NCBI GenBank assembly: GCA_017792345.1
Contig: CP051228.1
Span: 1,674,001-1,738,000, forward strand
Length of the DNA stretch: 64,000 bases
Reading direction: 5' to 3'
Source of the DNA: Mesoflavibacter sp.
GTDB taxonomy: Bacteria > Pseudomonadota > Alphaproteobacteria > UBA8366 > Aestuariispiraceae
Shown here: in pieces, positions 10,241-19,652 of the stretch
Layout of the letters: each line of letters opens with the position of its first letter
How positions within the stretch are numbered: position 1 is the stretch's first letter
Notes under the pieces: generated by a model
The model's database searches: none
Seen by the model: only the letters and a program-made list of their open reading frames with translations
Told to the model about the DNA's origin: nothing
Position numbers and translations under genes: made by a program

Positions 10241-11229
10241 CGTTTCGTTCCGCCAGCTTTCACCGCGTCCCGCGCGTCATACGCCTGAACGATCCGCGCG
10301 ACAAGCGGATGCCGCACGACGTCGGCCGCGCTGAAGCAGATCATCGAGATTCCCTTTACGTCGGACAGCGTTTGAACCGCCTCTGCCAAGCCCGAAATCT
10401 GACCCGGCGGCAGATCGATCTGGGACAGATCGCCGGTGACCACCATGCGGCTGTTCTCGCCCAGTCGGGTCAGGAACATTTTCATCTGCATTGCCGTCGT
10501 GTTTTGCGCCTCATCCAGCAGGACGAAGGCGTTTTTCAGCGTCCGGCCGCGCATGAAGGCCAAGGGCGCGACCTCGATATCGCCGTTTTCCAGTTTCCGC
10601 GACACCTGGTCGGCCGGAAGCGTGTCGTAGAGCGCGTCATAGATCGGCCGCAGATAGGGATCGACCTTTTCCTTCATGTCGCCGGGCAGGAAGCCGAGGC
10701 GCTCTCCGGCCTCGACCGCCGGGCGGGACAGAATGATGCGCTCCACCTGACCGGACAGATACATCGACACCGCCATGCAGACGGCCAGATAGGTCTTGCC
10801 TGTCCCGGCAGGACCCAGACCGAAGACCAGGTCGTGGCCATAGATCGCGTCGATATATTCGGCCTGCGTCGGTGTGCGCGGTCCGATCTGGCGGCGGCGT
10901 GTGCGGATCACCGGCTCCTGCTGGCCGAAGAGGTCGGTCGGCTGGCCGGCCATGCGCAGGGCGGCGTCGACATCGGCATCCTCGATCCGCTCCCCGCCCT
11001 TCAACCGGCTATACAGCCGCTTGAGCCCGGCTTCGGCCAGTTCGACGGCGTCTTTCGGGCCGGTCATGGCGATCTGATTGCCGCGATTGATCAGCGAAAT
11101 CCCAAGCTGCGTTTCGATCCGGACGAGGTTTTTGTCATGTTCGCCGAACAGTTCCGGCAGAAGACGGTTGTCGTCGAAGTCGATGACGCGGGGCTCAACG
11201 GCCACGTCGCCGTGCGGGATCGAATTCAA
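10237..11229 (-). CDS. PhoH-like ATPase
   Basis: A 330-residue PhoH-family P-loop ATPase/putative RNA helicase. An N-terminal KH-like region comes first, then Walker A GPAGTGKT at 139-146 and Walker B VLLDEAQN. The frame starts with TTG overlapping the miaB stop (TTGA); a downstream GTG is possible but would lose little. Overlaps with both miaB and ybeY point to a coupled RNA-metabolism operon. The biochemical role of PhoH proteins here is not settled. Confidence 0.94.
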   Translation of the reverse strand: MNSIPHGDVAVEPRVIDFDDNRLLPELFGEHDKNLVRIETQLGISLINRGNQIAMTGPKDAVELAEAGLKRLYSRLKGGERIEDADVDAALRMAGQPTDLFGQQEPVIRTRRRQIGPRTPTQAEYIDAIYGHDLVFGLGPAGTGKTYLAVCMAVSMYLSGQVERIILSRPAVEAGERLGFLPGDMKEKVDPYLRPIYDALYDTLPADQVSRKLENGDIEVAPLAFMRGRTLKNAFVLLDEAQNTTAMQMKMFLTRLGENSRMVVTGDLSQIDLPPGQISGLAEAVQTLSDVKGISMICFSAADVVRHPLVARIVQAYDARDAVKAGGTKR

Positions 11230-12611
11230 GCGCAGGCCCTTTCTTCAGGGGTGAGAGCGGCGATCCGGCCGAACAGGCTGTAGGACCGAAGGGAATCGAT
11301 GTCGCAGTCGACCACCCGCCCGATCAGGTCGGCGGTTCCGTCGATATGGACCGGCTGAAGATAGGGCGACCGGCCCACCAATTGTCCGGGGTTGCGGCCG
11401 GGCTTCTCGATCAGCACCGGCAGGCGCCGCCCGACACAGCCGTGATTGAAAGCCTCCTGCTGCGCCTCCAGCAATTGGTTCAGCGCGGCCAGACGGTCGG
11501 ACTTGACCGATTCCGGCACCGCATCGGCCATCGAAGAGGCCGGAGTGCCCGGACGCGGCGAATATTTGAACGAGAAGGAAGACGCGAAACCGATATCGGT
11601 GACGAGGCGCAGGGTCTCGGCAAACTCCGCGTCGGTCTCGCCCGGGAAACCGACGATGAAGTCGGAACTGAGCGCCAGATCCGGACGCGCCGCGCGCAGG
11701 CGGTCGACGATGCGGCGGAACTCGTCGGCGGTATGTTTGCGGTTCATCGCCGCCAGGATCCGGTCCGACCCGCTTTGCACCGGCAGGTGCAGGAAGGGCA
11801 TCAGCGCCGGCAGATCGCCATGGGCCGCGATCAGCTCATCATCCATGTCGCGCGGATGACTGGTCGTATAGCGGATCCGGTCCAGGCCCGGCACCTCGGC
11901 CAGCGCACGGGCCAGCCGGCCCAGGCTCCATTCCCGTCCGTCCGGTCCGATGCCGTGATAGGCGTTCACATTCTGGCCCAGAAGCGTGACTTCGCGGACA
12001 CCTTGCGCCACCAGACCCTCGGCCTCGCGCAGGATCGCGGCGACCGGGCGCGATTGTTCGGACCCGCGCGTATAGGGGACGACACAGAAGGTGCAGAACT
12101 TGTCGCAGCCTTCCTGCACTGTCAGGAAGGCCGTGACCCCGGCGGTCTGTCGCTCTTCGGGCAGGTGGTCGAACTTATCCTCGACCGGGAAATCGGTTTC
12201 GACCTGCCGCGCCCCGGATTCCCGGTCGGCGCGCGCGATCAGTTCCGGCAGGCGGTGATAGGTCTGCGGCCCGAAAACCATGTCGACCTGCGGCGCGCGG
12301 ATCAGGATTTCCTCACCTTCGGCCTGGGCGACGCAACCGGCGACGGCCAGCATCATGCGACCGCCGGCCTCGCTCTTGCGGCCCTGCGCCTCGCGCAGGC
12401 GGCCCAGCTCGGAATAGACCTTATCCGACGCCTTTTCCCGGATATGGCAGGTGTTCAGGATCACCAGATCGGCGCCTTCGGCCTCGGACGTCATCTCGAA
12501 TCCCAGCGGCCGCAGCGTTTCCAGCATGCGCTCGGAATCATAGACGTTCATCTGACAGCCATAGGTCTTGATATGGACCTTGCGGGTGTTGCTGGCGGTA
12601 TTCTGGGTCAT
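11226..12611 (-). CDS. miaB: tRNA-2-methylthio-N6-dimethylallyladenosine synthase
   Basis: MiaB is a radical-SAM methylthiotransferase that modifies A37 of tRNAs reading codons that begin with U. The 461-residue protein has the UPF0004 domain ([14 protein letters not shown]), the radical-SAM cluster motif [10 protein letters not shown] (C-x3-C-x2-C) and a C-terminal TRAM domain. I use the ATG giving MTQNTAS; the longer upstream frame has no family similarity. First gene of the series with phoH, ybeY, corC and lnt. Confidence 0.96.
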   Translation of the reverse strand: MTQNTASNTRKVHIKTYGCQMNVYDSERMLETLRPLGFEMTSEAEGADLVILNTCHIREKASDKVYSELGRLREAQGRKSEAGGRMMLAVAGCVAQAEGEEILIRAPQVDMVFGPQTYHRLPELIARADRESGARQVETDFPVEDKFDHLPEERQTAGVTAFLTVQEGCDKFCTFCVVPYTRGSEQSRPVAAILREAEGLVAQGVREVTLLGQNVNAYHGIGPDGREWSLGRLARALAEVPGLDRIRYTTSHPRDMDDELIAAHGDLPALMPFLHLPVQSGSDRILAAMNRKHTADEFRRIVDRLRAARPDLALSSDFIVGFPGETDAEFAETLRLVTDIGFASSFSFKYSPRPGTPASSMADAVPESVKSDRLAALNQLLEAQQEAFNHGCVGRRLPVLIEKPGRNPGQLVGRSPYLQPVHIDGTADLIGRVVDCDIDSLRSYSLFGRIAALTPEERACA

Positions 12612-12908
12612 TGGCGCTCTCGTTCCGCAATGGGCGGGAATTCGCGGTCGCGCGCCTGATAGGGCACCGGGCCGCCTTCCGTCAATGCCGCAGAGAGTGA
12701 AGGCTCGGCACGCGCCGCGCGGAATCCGCCCGAAACACCGCACCGGAGACAGGTCATGCGGCGGCCGTCCCGACGACCGCCGGCGGGAATCGCCGGATTG
12801 CCGATAAACAAGCTGATATTGGGTGTGCGCTGCGCTGCATACCGCCTGTTCTTGCCGATCACGGCCGCTTGGACCTGGAAACGAGTCTAGCCCAAGCCTG
12901 ATTCGACT
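12612..12908. other. gene-free stretch between miaB and the acyltransferase
   Basis: About 297 bp with no convincing gene. A minus frame of 84 codons contains one CxxC pair but shows no family features and overlaps the miaB start, so I do not call it. The miaB promoter should lie here, but no clear -35/-10 pair stands out. Confidence 0.5.
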
Positions 12909-13832
12909 TCAAGGATCGACGGAGAGGGCAGCGCGGGTTTCCACCGCTTCCGGCCGGCCGCGCAACGCGGATTCCACACCTTGTGCGCAGGCCGCCTGCG
13001 TCCGGGCCGCAAGGCCCTTGCGGCCGCCGGATTCGGACAGCCGCACCGGCTCGTGAAAGACGACATCGATACCCAGCGAACCGAGCCCGAGCCAATCGAT
13101 CAGATGCGGCGCCAGGTCCATATCGCCATACCAGGTGTAATAGGGGCGCAGGGCGCGCCCCATCGGCATGCCGTCCAGCCGCGAATAGGCGATGGAGACC
13201 GGCTGTACCTCGATCTCTCCCGTCTCCGGGAACTCGATGGAGGCGGCCTGAAACAGGGAGGATTTGAAGGGCAGGACGCGGCCGCCGTCGGTGCTGGTGC
13301 CTTCCGGGAACAGGACCAGACAGGCCCCCTGCTCCAGCCTGGCCTTCATCTCGCCCAGGTGATGCGCGGCCTTGCGCGGATCGCGCTCGATGAAGATCGT
13401 GCGCTGCTGCACCGCCATCCAGCCGAAGACCGGCCAATGCCGGACTTCCGATTTCGACACGAAGGAACAGGGCAGCAGGGCGCCCAGCGTGATGATATCC
13501 AGATAGGAGGCGTGATTGGCGACGACCATGACCGGCCGGTCCCGCACCGGTTGGCCGGTAACCGTCACATCGATTCCGGCGAGGCGCAGCACGTTGCGGT
13601 GCCATTTCATGGTGGTCGCCGGTGTCATCCCTGAGCCGCTGAGCGCGCTGCGGATGTTCAGACAGGTCATCCAGACGGTCCAGAGCGCGATACCGGTCGC
13701 GCGCAGCCCGCCCAACAGGCGCGAGGGTTTCAGATGACCGTCGAGCGCCGGAAACCATCCCGGTCGGCGCTCCGCCGCCGGGGGCACGGTCACGCCGGCC
13801 GGCACGCCGTTACCGGTCTCAGGCGCGCTCAT
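12909..13832 (-). CDS. olsA: 1-acyl-sn-glycerol-3-phosphate/lyso-ornithine lipid O-acyltransferase
   Basis: A 307-residue PlsC-family acyltransferase with an N-terminal membrane segment (about 40-60), the catalytic NHASYLD motif (H107, D112) and the substrate-binding FPEGTS motif (175-180). It overlaps the upstream olsB-like N-acyltransferase by 14 bp. That pairing suggests the OlsA role of acylating lyso-ornithine lipid; a general PlsC role in phosphatidic acid synthesis cannot be excluded from sequence alone. Confidence 0.8.
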   Translation of the reverse strand: MSAPETGNGVPAGVTVPPAAERRPGWFPALDGHLKPSRLLGGLRATGIALWTVWMTCLNIRSALSGSGMTPATTMKWHRNVLRLAGIDVTVTGQPVRDRPVMVVANHASYLDIITLGALLPCSFVSKSEVRHWPVFGWMAVQQRTIFIERDPRKAAHHLGEMKARLEQGACLVLFPEGTSTDGGRVLPFKSSLFQAASIEFPETGEIEVQPVSIAYSRLDGMPMGRALRPYYTWYGDMDLAPHLIDWLGLGSLGIDVVFHEPVRLSESGGRKGLAARTQAACAQGVESALRGRPEAVETRAALSVDP

Positions 13833-14652
13833 CTCCGCTTCCTTCCCCGGTTTTCCGGGAATAGTGCTTGTAATAGCGGCCGGTCACATTGTGCGTTTCG
13901 ACCACGATGCAGACATCGGTTGTGTCGAATTGCGGATCGATCACCGCCCCGTCGCCGACATAACCGCCCAGGCGAAGGTAGCCCTTGATCAGCGGCGGGA
14001 CCGCCGCCAGGCCCTGGCGCCGGTCGATCTGGTCGGCCGGAATGCGGTTCATTTCCACATGCCGCGCCGCCAGCGCCACCGGGCGCTTTTCCGGCGGGGC
14101 CAGGTGGTTGTGATAGAGATAGCTGAGCGGCAGGGCCAACGCGTCGGGATCCGTCCCCGGAATACTGGCGCAACCGAACATCAATTCGATATCGTAATGG
14201 AAAACATAGGCGGCGATGCCGCGCCACAGCAGTTCCATGACATGGCGGGTGCGATAGGCCTCGTCGACGCAGGACCGCCCCAGTTCCAGGATTTCGTCCG
14301 GCCGATCGGTAATCGCCGAGATATCGTATTCGTCGACCGTGTAGAACTGACCGTGCCGAGCGGCGGCCTCGCGCCGGGTCAGCCGATAGGTCCCGACAAC
14401 GGATTCCGGCCCGTCGCCGCGGTCCCGATCGACCACCAGCAGGTGATCCGCAACGGCGTCGAAATCGTCGAAATCGCGCTTGCGTGCCGCCATCTCGTCG
14501 GTCGGCTTGGCGGTCATCTCTTCATAGAAGACACGATATCGCAGCGCCTGCGACGCATCGATGAAGGCCGGGTCGCCGTCGGCCAGACGGATTCCAAGGT
14601 TGTTGCTGGTCAGTTGGGCCAGCGACGCATTCAAACTACCGGGTGCGCTCAC
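13819..14652 (-). CDS. olsB: L-ornithine N-alpha-acyltransferase (OlsB-like)
   Basis: A 277-residue GNAT-fold protein of the acyl-ACP-using Acetyltransf_5/OlsB type. Family-like motifs are YRVFYEEM near 40, the strand ending VGTYRLTRREAA, LELGRSCVDEAYR, and the C-terminal GYLRLGGYVGDGAVID. OlsB makes lyso-ornithine lipid from ornithine and 3-hydroxyacyl-ACP. It starts with GTG overlapping the fur stop by 4 bp and itself overlaps olsA by 14 bp. Ornithine lipids are phosphorus-free membrane lipids. Confidence 0.85.
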   Translation of the reverse strand: MSAPGSLNASLAQLTSNNLGIRLADGDPAFIDASQALRYRVFYEEMTAKPTDEMAARKRDFDDFDAVADHLLVVDRDRGDGPESVVGTYRLTRREAAARHGQFYTVDEYDISAITDRPDEILELGRSCVDEAYRTRHVMELLWRGIAAYVFHYDIELMFGCASIPGTDPDALALPLSYLYHNHLAPPEKRPVALAARHVEMNRIPADQIDRRQGLAAVPPLIKGYLRLGGYVGDGAVIDPQFDTTDVCIVVETHNVTGRYYKHYSRKTGEGSGDERA

Positions 14653-15095
14653 GTTTTGGCTTTCTTGTCCTTACGGTCCAGCCGCACGCCGAAAAGTTCC
14701 AGCCGGTGATCGACAAGCCTGTATCCCAGGGAACGCGCGACTTCTTCCTGAAGCTTTTCGATCGCGTCGTTGTGGAATTCGATCACCTCACCGGAATCGA
14801 TGTCGATCAGGTGATCGTGATGCTCGTCCGACACTTCCTCGTACCGGGCGCGGCCGTCACCGAAATCGTGACGGGTCAGGATGTCCGCCTCTTCCAGCAA
14901 ACGTACGGTGCGATAGACCGTGGCGATGCTGATCCGGGGGTCGACCTCCGTCGCGCGCTGATGCAGCTGCTCGACATCCGGGTGGTCGGAACTTTCCGAC
15001 AGGACGCGGGCGATAACGCGCCGCTGCTCCGTCATCTTCAAGCCCTTTTCGGAGCAGAGCTTTTCGATGCGAAGTGGATCGTTTCCTTCCGCCAT
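14649..15095 (-). CDS. fur: Fur-family metalloregulator
   Basis: A 148-residue Fur/Mur-type repressor: winged helix (LKMTEQRRVIARVL to ISIATVYRTVRLLEEADI) followed by the metal-binding dimerisation domain with HHDHLID at 92-98 and EFHND. It lacks the C-terminal CxxC pairs of Zn-structured Fur proteins, as is common in alphaproteobacterial Fur/Mur. The start is the ATG giving MAEGNDP. Its stop overlaps the olsB start, so the regulator and ornithine lipid synthesis appear translationally coupled. Confidence 0.92.
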   Translation of the reverse strand: MAEGNDPLRIEKLCSEKGLKMTEQRRVIARVLSESSDHPDVEQLHQRATEVDPRISIATVYRTVRLLEEADILTRHDFGDGRARYEEVSDEHHDHLIDIDSGEVIEFHNDAIEKLQEEVARSLGYRLVDHRLELFGVRLDRKDKKAKT

Positions 15096-15255
15096 GGCGT
15101 CCCCTACCGTCCCTGATTCGAGTTGCTCTACACTAACGGCAGGCGTGCGCCGGATCAAACGGATTGGACCCGGCGACCAACAGCGCCTTTGCGGCATTCC
15201 GGAACCCTCTCAAGATCCCGGAAACCCGCATACCGCACGGAAATGAACCGCGGGT

Positions 15256-15681
15256 TTACTTCGCTTTGCGGCTACGCCGGCCGAGGCCGATATCCTTCGC
15301 CAGCTTCGAACGCTGCTTGGCATAGTTCGGCGCGACCATCGGATAATCCGCCGGCAGACCCCAGCGCTCACGATATTCTTCCGGCGACATATCATAGGCG
15401 GTCTTCAAATGCCGCTTCAGCATTTTCAACTTTTTGCCGTCTTCCAGGCAGATCAGATAGTCCGGATGGACCGATTTCTTGATCGACACGGCGGGGATCG
15501 GCTTGTCGGCTTCCGGCTCCGGCGCTTTCCCGACTTGCTCCAGCGTGCGGTAAACCTGTTCGATCAGGCCCGACAGTTCCGAAGACGGGACGGAGTTGTT
15601 GGAAACATGCGCGGCGACGATATCGGAGGTCAGCTGCAACAGTTCCGAAGAGCTGATATCCGTTTCATTTGCTTCCGCCAT
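15256..15681 (-). CDS. mucR: MucR/Ros-type transcriptional regulator
   Basis: A 141-residue MucR-family regulator, a global H-NS-like silencer in Alphaproteobacteria. The C-terminal DNA-binding region has the family block CLEDGKKLKMLKRHL, then MSPEEYRERWGLP and DYPMVAPNYA. The canonical zinc finger is degraded: the second Cys is Asp and the second ligand His is absent (KTAYD), as in zinc-less Ml-type homologues. I chose the ATG giving MAEANET, preceded by AAAGG; a start five codons upstream is possible. Confidence 0.93.
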   Translation of the reverse strand: MAEANETDISSSELLQLTSDIVAAHVSNNSVPSSELSGLIEQVYRTLEQVGKAPEPEADKPIPAVSIKKSVHPDYLICLEDGKKLKMLKRHLKTAYDMSPEEYRERWGLPADYPMVAPNYAKQRSKLAKDIGLGRRSRKAK

Positions 15682-15696
15682 TTTGCGACCTTTCAT

Positions 15697-15923
15697 TCAA
15701 TGTGGGTTTACGCAGGTCTTCATCCCGCGAACCCGATATATAATGCTCGGTGAATTTTTCTATTTCTCTCACCAGCCCCAAACAAGAAAGAGAGGAAGTA
15801 CCATTCCCCCTTCTTCCGGGCTAACCGGGACTTAGCAAGAAAACTGGAGTTGCTGCAAGAACAGAATTGTTTTGAACGAACTAATTTCAAGCCCCCGTTA
15901 CCAAAACTTTTAAGAGAGGTATT
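15697..15923. promoter_or_regulatory. AT-rich mucR upstream region
   Basis: This gap between rimI and mucR is markedly AT-richer than its surroundings and contains TTATATA-like -10 sequences reading toward mucR (about 15738-15745) and T-rich tracts. MucR proteins bind AT-rich DNA and often repress themselves, so autoregulation here is plausible. No precise operator can be assigned. Confidence 0.45.
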
Positions 15924-16394
15924 CTAGGACGTTCGAAGTAGTGGTTTTCGCAGCACCAAGGCATCGGCATAGCTTCCGTCCTGCCGACGATAGTATTTCT
16001 TTCGGCGCCCGACCTCCAAGAAACCCAATCCAAAGTAAAGGTTCATCGCACCCGGATTGTCCGTGCCAACTTCCAGAAATACATTCGCCGCACCGGAATT
16101 GGCCATTCGCGGCATCGCCGCCGCCATCAGCGACTTTGCCAGTCCGGTGCGGCGGTGGTCTGGAGAAATGCCAATGGAAAGGATTTCCGCCTCGTCGGCG
16201 ACGACCCGGGCCAGCAGGAATCCGGCCGGATCCTTGGCCGCCCCGGACAGCACGACAAGACCCCAGGTCCCGTGGGCGGACAGAAGTTCCCGAACGGACG
16301 GTTCCGGCCAAGGATCGTCAAAGCTTTGGGCATAGAGCCCGGCGATAATCCGAAACGCCTCGGCGCCGACGGGCTGGATGGCAACCTGCGTCAT
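15924..16394 (-). CDS. rimI: ribosomal protein bS18 alanine N-acetyltransferase RimI-like
   Basis: A 156-residue GNAT acetyltransferase. The acetyl-CoA-binding segment ILSIGISPDHRRTGLAKSLM and the RimI-like C-terminal block FLEVGTDNPGAMNLYFGLGF followed by RRKKYYRR are clear. It overlaps tsaB by 4 bp, the standard tsaB-rimI pairing, which supports the RimI call over a generic GNAT. Confidence 0.9.
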   Translation of the reverse strand: MTQVAIQPVGAEAFRIIAGLYAQSFDDPWPEPSVRELLSAHGTWGLVVLSGAAKDPAGFLLARVVADEAEILSIGISPDHRRTGLAKSLMAAAMPRMANSGAANVFLEVGTDNPGAMNLYFGLGFLEVGRRKKYYRRQDGSYADALVLRKPLLRTS

Positions 16395-17083
16395 GTGCCC
16401 GACGGCCTTCGCGCCCGGTCCTTCGACGGGGCCGATACGTCCGGCGCCCGCAGATAGAGCGGAACGGCGGGGACAGCCTTGCCCACTGACAGCGCTCTTT
16501 CGGCCAGCGCCGCAACGCGCACCGGGTCGGGATGCGGCGAGATTTCGGCGACGCGCCCGGAGCGAAGGCCCGCGCGCGCCTCCTCCGCCAGATCGCCGGC
16601 AAATATCGGTGCCGAGGCGCCCTCGAGGAATGCAGTGAGCGCGCCAAGTCCGCCGGGCAGCGCGCTGGGCCCGTCGCCGCGCCAGACATTGCCGGATAAT
16701 CGGTATCGCTCGACAAAGGGATCCGGCCGGCGGCTGTCGAGCACGACAACCAAGCTCTCGCCGTCGGACGGCGGAACGGCGTCGGCCAAAGCGTCGGTGA
16801 CCGTGATCCCGACGACCGGACAGCCGGCGGCGCGGGCGATGCCCTGGGCCGCGGCAATGCCGATGCGGACACCGGTGAATGCGCCCGGGCCCACCGTCAC
16901 CGCGACCGCCCCCAGCGCGTCCGGCGTCCGATCCGCGTCGGTCAGAACCTCTGCAATCATCGGCACGATCCGCTCAGCCTGTCCGCGGCGCATGACCTCC
17001 TGGCGCGCGGCCAGTGCCACGCCATCGTCGATCACGGCGGCGGAGCAGGCGGAACCAGCGCAATCCAGGCCCAATATCAGCAT
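16391..17083 (-). CDS. tsaB: tRNA N6-threonylcarbamoyladenosine protein TsaB
   Basis: TsaB is the non-catalytic ASKHA-fold partner of TsaD in t6A37 tRNA modification. The 230 residues begin with the phosphate-1-type motif LILGLDCAGSACSAAV and carry AVTVGPGAFTGVRIGIAAAQGIA. The start is the ATG at 17083; the region to the divergent deacetylase gene is about 170 bp and holds both promoters. Confidence 0.94.
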   Translation of the reverse strand: MLILGLDCAGSACSAAVIDDGVALAARQEVMRRGQAERIVPMIAEVLTDADRTPDALGAVAVTVGPGAFTGVRIGIAAAQGIARAAGCPVVGITVTDALADAVPPSDGESLVVVLDSRRPDPFVERYRLSGNVWRGDGPSALPGGLGALTAFLEGASAPIFAGDLAEEARAGLRSGRVAEISPHPDPVRVAALAERALSVGKAVPAVPLYLRAPDVSAPSKDRARRPSGT

Positions 17084-17254
17084 GTCGTCCAGGTCCCGAT
17101 GTCACGGTTTGGCGGATCGCCGGAACCTGCCCCGCGCGGCGTCGCAAGGCAAGTGTCATGCCCGAGAAACACCGGACTTTCGGATTGTTAACGGGGTTTT
17201 GACATGGTTAATCTGCGCCCTTCGCAAGACGGCCCCGCGAGCATGGAGACTGGG

Positions 17255-18325
17255 ATGGCATTTGGCGAAACTGGCGCATCGGCGCTGCGCCGGGCTTTGG
17301 CCGCTTTGGCGGTCGCGGCATCGACGATCGGCATTGCCGGACCAGCCCTGTCCCAGGATTCCGAGGCGGCGGCGGTGATCTTGATGTATCACCGGTTCGG
17401 CGAGACCGATTACCCCAGCACCAGCGTCGATATGGACCAGTTCGAAGCCCATATTGCGGAGCTGACGAATGGCGATTTCAACGTCGTGCCGCTATCCGAC
17501 ATCGTCTCGGCATTGCGCGACGGGCGGGAATTGCCGGACCGGACGGTCGCGATCACGGTGGACGATGCCTATACATCCGTCTTCGAGCGCGCCTGGCCCC
17601 TGCTGAAACGCGAGAATCTGCCCTTCACGCTGTTCGTCGCGACGGAACCGGTCGATCGCGGCATTCCTGGCTACATGACCTGGGATCAGATCAAGGAATT
17701 GCACGATGCCGGCGTGACAATCGGCAGCCAGGCCGTCACCCACCCCCATATGCCGACCCGATCGGTCGCCCGGAACCGGCTGGAACTCGTCGATTCCGCG
17801 CAGCGCATCGCATCCCGCATCGGCCAAGCGCCCACCCTCTTCGCCTATCCCTATGGCGAGGCCAGCACGGAGATCATGCAGCTTACCGCCGAAGCGGGGT
17901 ATCAAGCGGCGTTCGGCCAGCATTCCGGTGTGGCAAACGCAACCAGCGACCGCTTCTATCTGCCGCGCTTCCCGATCAATGTGAATTACGGCGGGATCGA
18001 CCGGTTCCGGCGCCTGATCAACACCCGACCGCTGCGCGTTTCCGGTTTGACGCCGAAGGATCCGCTGCTGCCCGCCGAAGGGCCGGGCAATCCGCCGGCC
18101 TTCGGCTTCTCGGTCGATGGTGATACAGACGGGTTGGGGGCGCTGAACTGTTATCATTCCGACACCAGCCGGATCACCCAGTTCGAACGGCTGGGCAACC
18201 GCATCGAAGTCCGCTTCGACGCGCCCTTCGCGGCCGGGCGCACGCGGATCAACTGCACCATGCCGACGCGTGACGGCCGTTGGCGCTGGTTCGGCATGCA
18301 GTATTACGTCGCGCCGCCGAACTGA
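17255..18325 (+). CDS. exported polysaccharide deacetylase (NodB-like)
   Basis: A 356-residue secreted protein: signal peptide ending in PALSQ, then VILMYHRFGE, the NodB motif TVDDAY (D103, D104), and FAYPYGE. In motif 2 the first metal-binding His of the usual HxxxH is Gln159 (GSQAVTHPH), leaving H163. A C-terminal extension of about 70 residues lies beyond the deacetylase domain. I prefer this ATG because GGAG precedes it and the frame then opens with a signal peptide; a TTGACA element at 17199 overlaps the alternative start at 17204. The substrate is unknown. Confidence 0.85.
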   Translation: MAFGETGASALRRALAALAVAASTIGIAGPALSQDSEAAAVILMYHRFGETDYPSTSVDMDQFEAHIAELTNGDFNVVPLSDIVSALRDGRELPDRTVAITVDDAYTSVFERAWPLLKRENLPFTLFVATEPVDRGIPGYMTWDQIKELHDAGVTIGSQAVTHPHMPTRSVARNRLELVDSAQRIASRIGQAPTLFAYPYGEASTEIMQLTAEAGYQAAFGQHSGVANATSDRFYLPRFPINVNYGGIDRFRRLINTRPLRVSGLTPKDPLLPAEGPGNPPAFGFSVDGDTDGLGALNCYHSDTSRITQFERLGNRIEVRFDAPFAAGRTRINCTMPTRDGRWRWFGMQYYVAPPN

Positions 18326-18349
18326 GCGGCGAAGCGCGGCTGGCCCATA

Positions 18350-19450
18350 TCAGGCGCGGGCGTCGCGCAGCCGGGCCCGGTCGAACGGGCGCAGCTTGTT
18401 CACTGAAATGATGCTGCGTACGAAATCGATATAGTCGCGGCCTTTCTCCGAATAGGATTCCAGCCCTTCGGCCAGGGTCATGCCGTTGATCCCGGCACCC
18501 TGTCGGCGGAGATTGGCGCGAATATCGCGGAACCCGCGATAGGCGCGGTGCGTATTCAGATTCTTGATATAGGCCATGACCGCCTGCAGCGGTGTGTCGA
18601 AGGCGCGGATCTTGTGGGTCATGCCTTCAATCCGGTCCTCCGGCACGATGCCCTCGGCATCGTCGCCCCAGACCCATTGACCGAACAATGCGTTCCCTTC
18701 ACGGGCGAAGCGGGAGGTACCCCAGCCGCTTTCGATCGCCGCCTGGGCCATCGCCAGGGACGGCGGCACGACGTCGACGCGTCGCAGCAGGATATCCCAA
18801 TCGCCTTCTTCGACGCGGTAAAGCTCGAACTGACGGGCCAGCCAATCACTGTCTTCGGCATTCAGGCTCTGGCCGGATTCTTCCTGCGCCCGCAAATCGG
18901 CGATTCGGGCCCGGTCGGCCTCCAGGCGCTCATTCGCGATCAGGACCAGCGGCAGCACCATCTTGAAGAACACGGCCTTGCGGCGCGGAATGTCCTGGAT
19001 TTCCTCCAGGTCGCCCGGGACGGCCTCCGCCACCAGGCGCGGTACGCCGCTGGACTGGGTGCGGATATCCGCCAGGCGATAGTCCAGCGCGTCGAATTCG
19101 GTTTCAAGCGACGCAACGCTGAAGGCCGGAACCGGGGCGGCCGAAACGTCGCGGGCGGGCAATTCCGGTACCGGGACGCGGATCGGCGCCGCATCGGTGG
19201 CATCGACCGGGGAGGGTGGCGGGCTGAGATCCGTCGGCAGCAGCGACATCGGAATGCGCGGCACGACGGGCAATTCGATCGAGGCGCGGTCCCGGCGCAG
19301 GGTATCGGTCAGCGAGACCGGCGTCTGCAGCATCGATACGGCCAAAACCGCGCCCACACCGGCCGCGAAGCCGAGGGCGAACAATGGCATCCAGCGCTCG
19401 TTGCGCCCAACTTGCGGCGGCAGGCCGCCCATCATGGTAGCGTCTGTCAT
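18350..19450 (-). CDS. Bax-like N-acetylglucosaminidase domain protein
   Basis: A 366-residue protein with a single N-terminal membrane anchor (about 22-42), a Pro-rich linker, and a C-terminal glucosaminidase/Bax domain (about 190-360) containing the catalytic-type segment AMAQAAIESGWGTSRFAREGNALFGQW. It probably cleaves peptidoglycan in the periplasm. It is convergent with the polysaccharide deacetylase, only 24 bp away, so two cell-envelope glycan enzymes share a 3' border. Confidence 0.85.
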   Translation of the reverse strand: MTDATMMGGLPPQVGRNERWMPLFALGFAAGVGAVLAVSMLQTPVSLTDTLRRDRASIELPVVPRIPMSLLPTDLSPPPSPVDATDAAPIRVPVPELPARDVSAAPVPAFSVASLETEFDALDYRLADIRTQSSGVPRLVAEAVPGDLEEIQDIPRRKAVFFKMVLPLVLIANERLEADRARIADLRAQEESGQSLNAEDSDWLARQFELYRVEEGDWDILLRRVDVVPPSLAMAQAAIESGWGTSRFAREGNALFGQWVWGDDAEGIVPEDRIEGMTHKIRAFDTPLQAVMAYIKNLNTHRAYRGFRDIRANLRRQGAGINGMTLAEGLESYSEKGRDYIDFVRSIISVNKLRPFDRARLRDARA

Positions 19451-19528
19451 CGACCCCATCCTCTATCCCATGCCGCAATGCCCAGGGCATTCTTAGGAGA
19501 GCCCATTAGGCGGCAAACACAAACGGAC

Positions 19529-19614
19529 CCCCGGCGGTTCGCGCCGGGGCCGGGTGCCAGGGTATGTGGTACCAAGTTGGATCGGGTGGGCCCGTTTCTT
19601 CGGGCGTCCCGGTC
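19529..19614. other. structured intergenic segment with strong hairpins
   Basis: Between nfu and the Bax-like gene are a perfect 8-bp stem (CCCCGGCG with CGCCGGGG, 5-nt loop, 19529-19549), a short GGTA/TACC hairpin, and a longer two-part hairpin (19580-19614; outer GATCGGG with CCCGGTC, inner GCCCG with CGGGC). The first may terminate nfu on the minus strand, but its T-tract is weak. Confidence 0.5.
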
Positions 19615-19652
19615 CGGCCTGTGCTCCTGATCGGATCCGCTTAACCCTGCCG

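Noticed and set aside
12608-12862. 84-codon minus frame with one CxxC before miaB
   Set aside because: No family features, overlaps the miaB start and has weak coding character.
19525-19560. tRNA-like T-arm and CCA end between nfu and the Bax-like gene
   Set aside because: No matching acceptor, D or anticodon arms at the right distances; the stem is better read as a simple hairpin.
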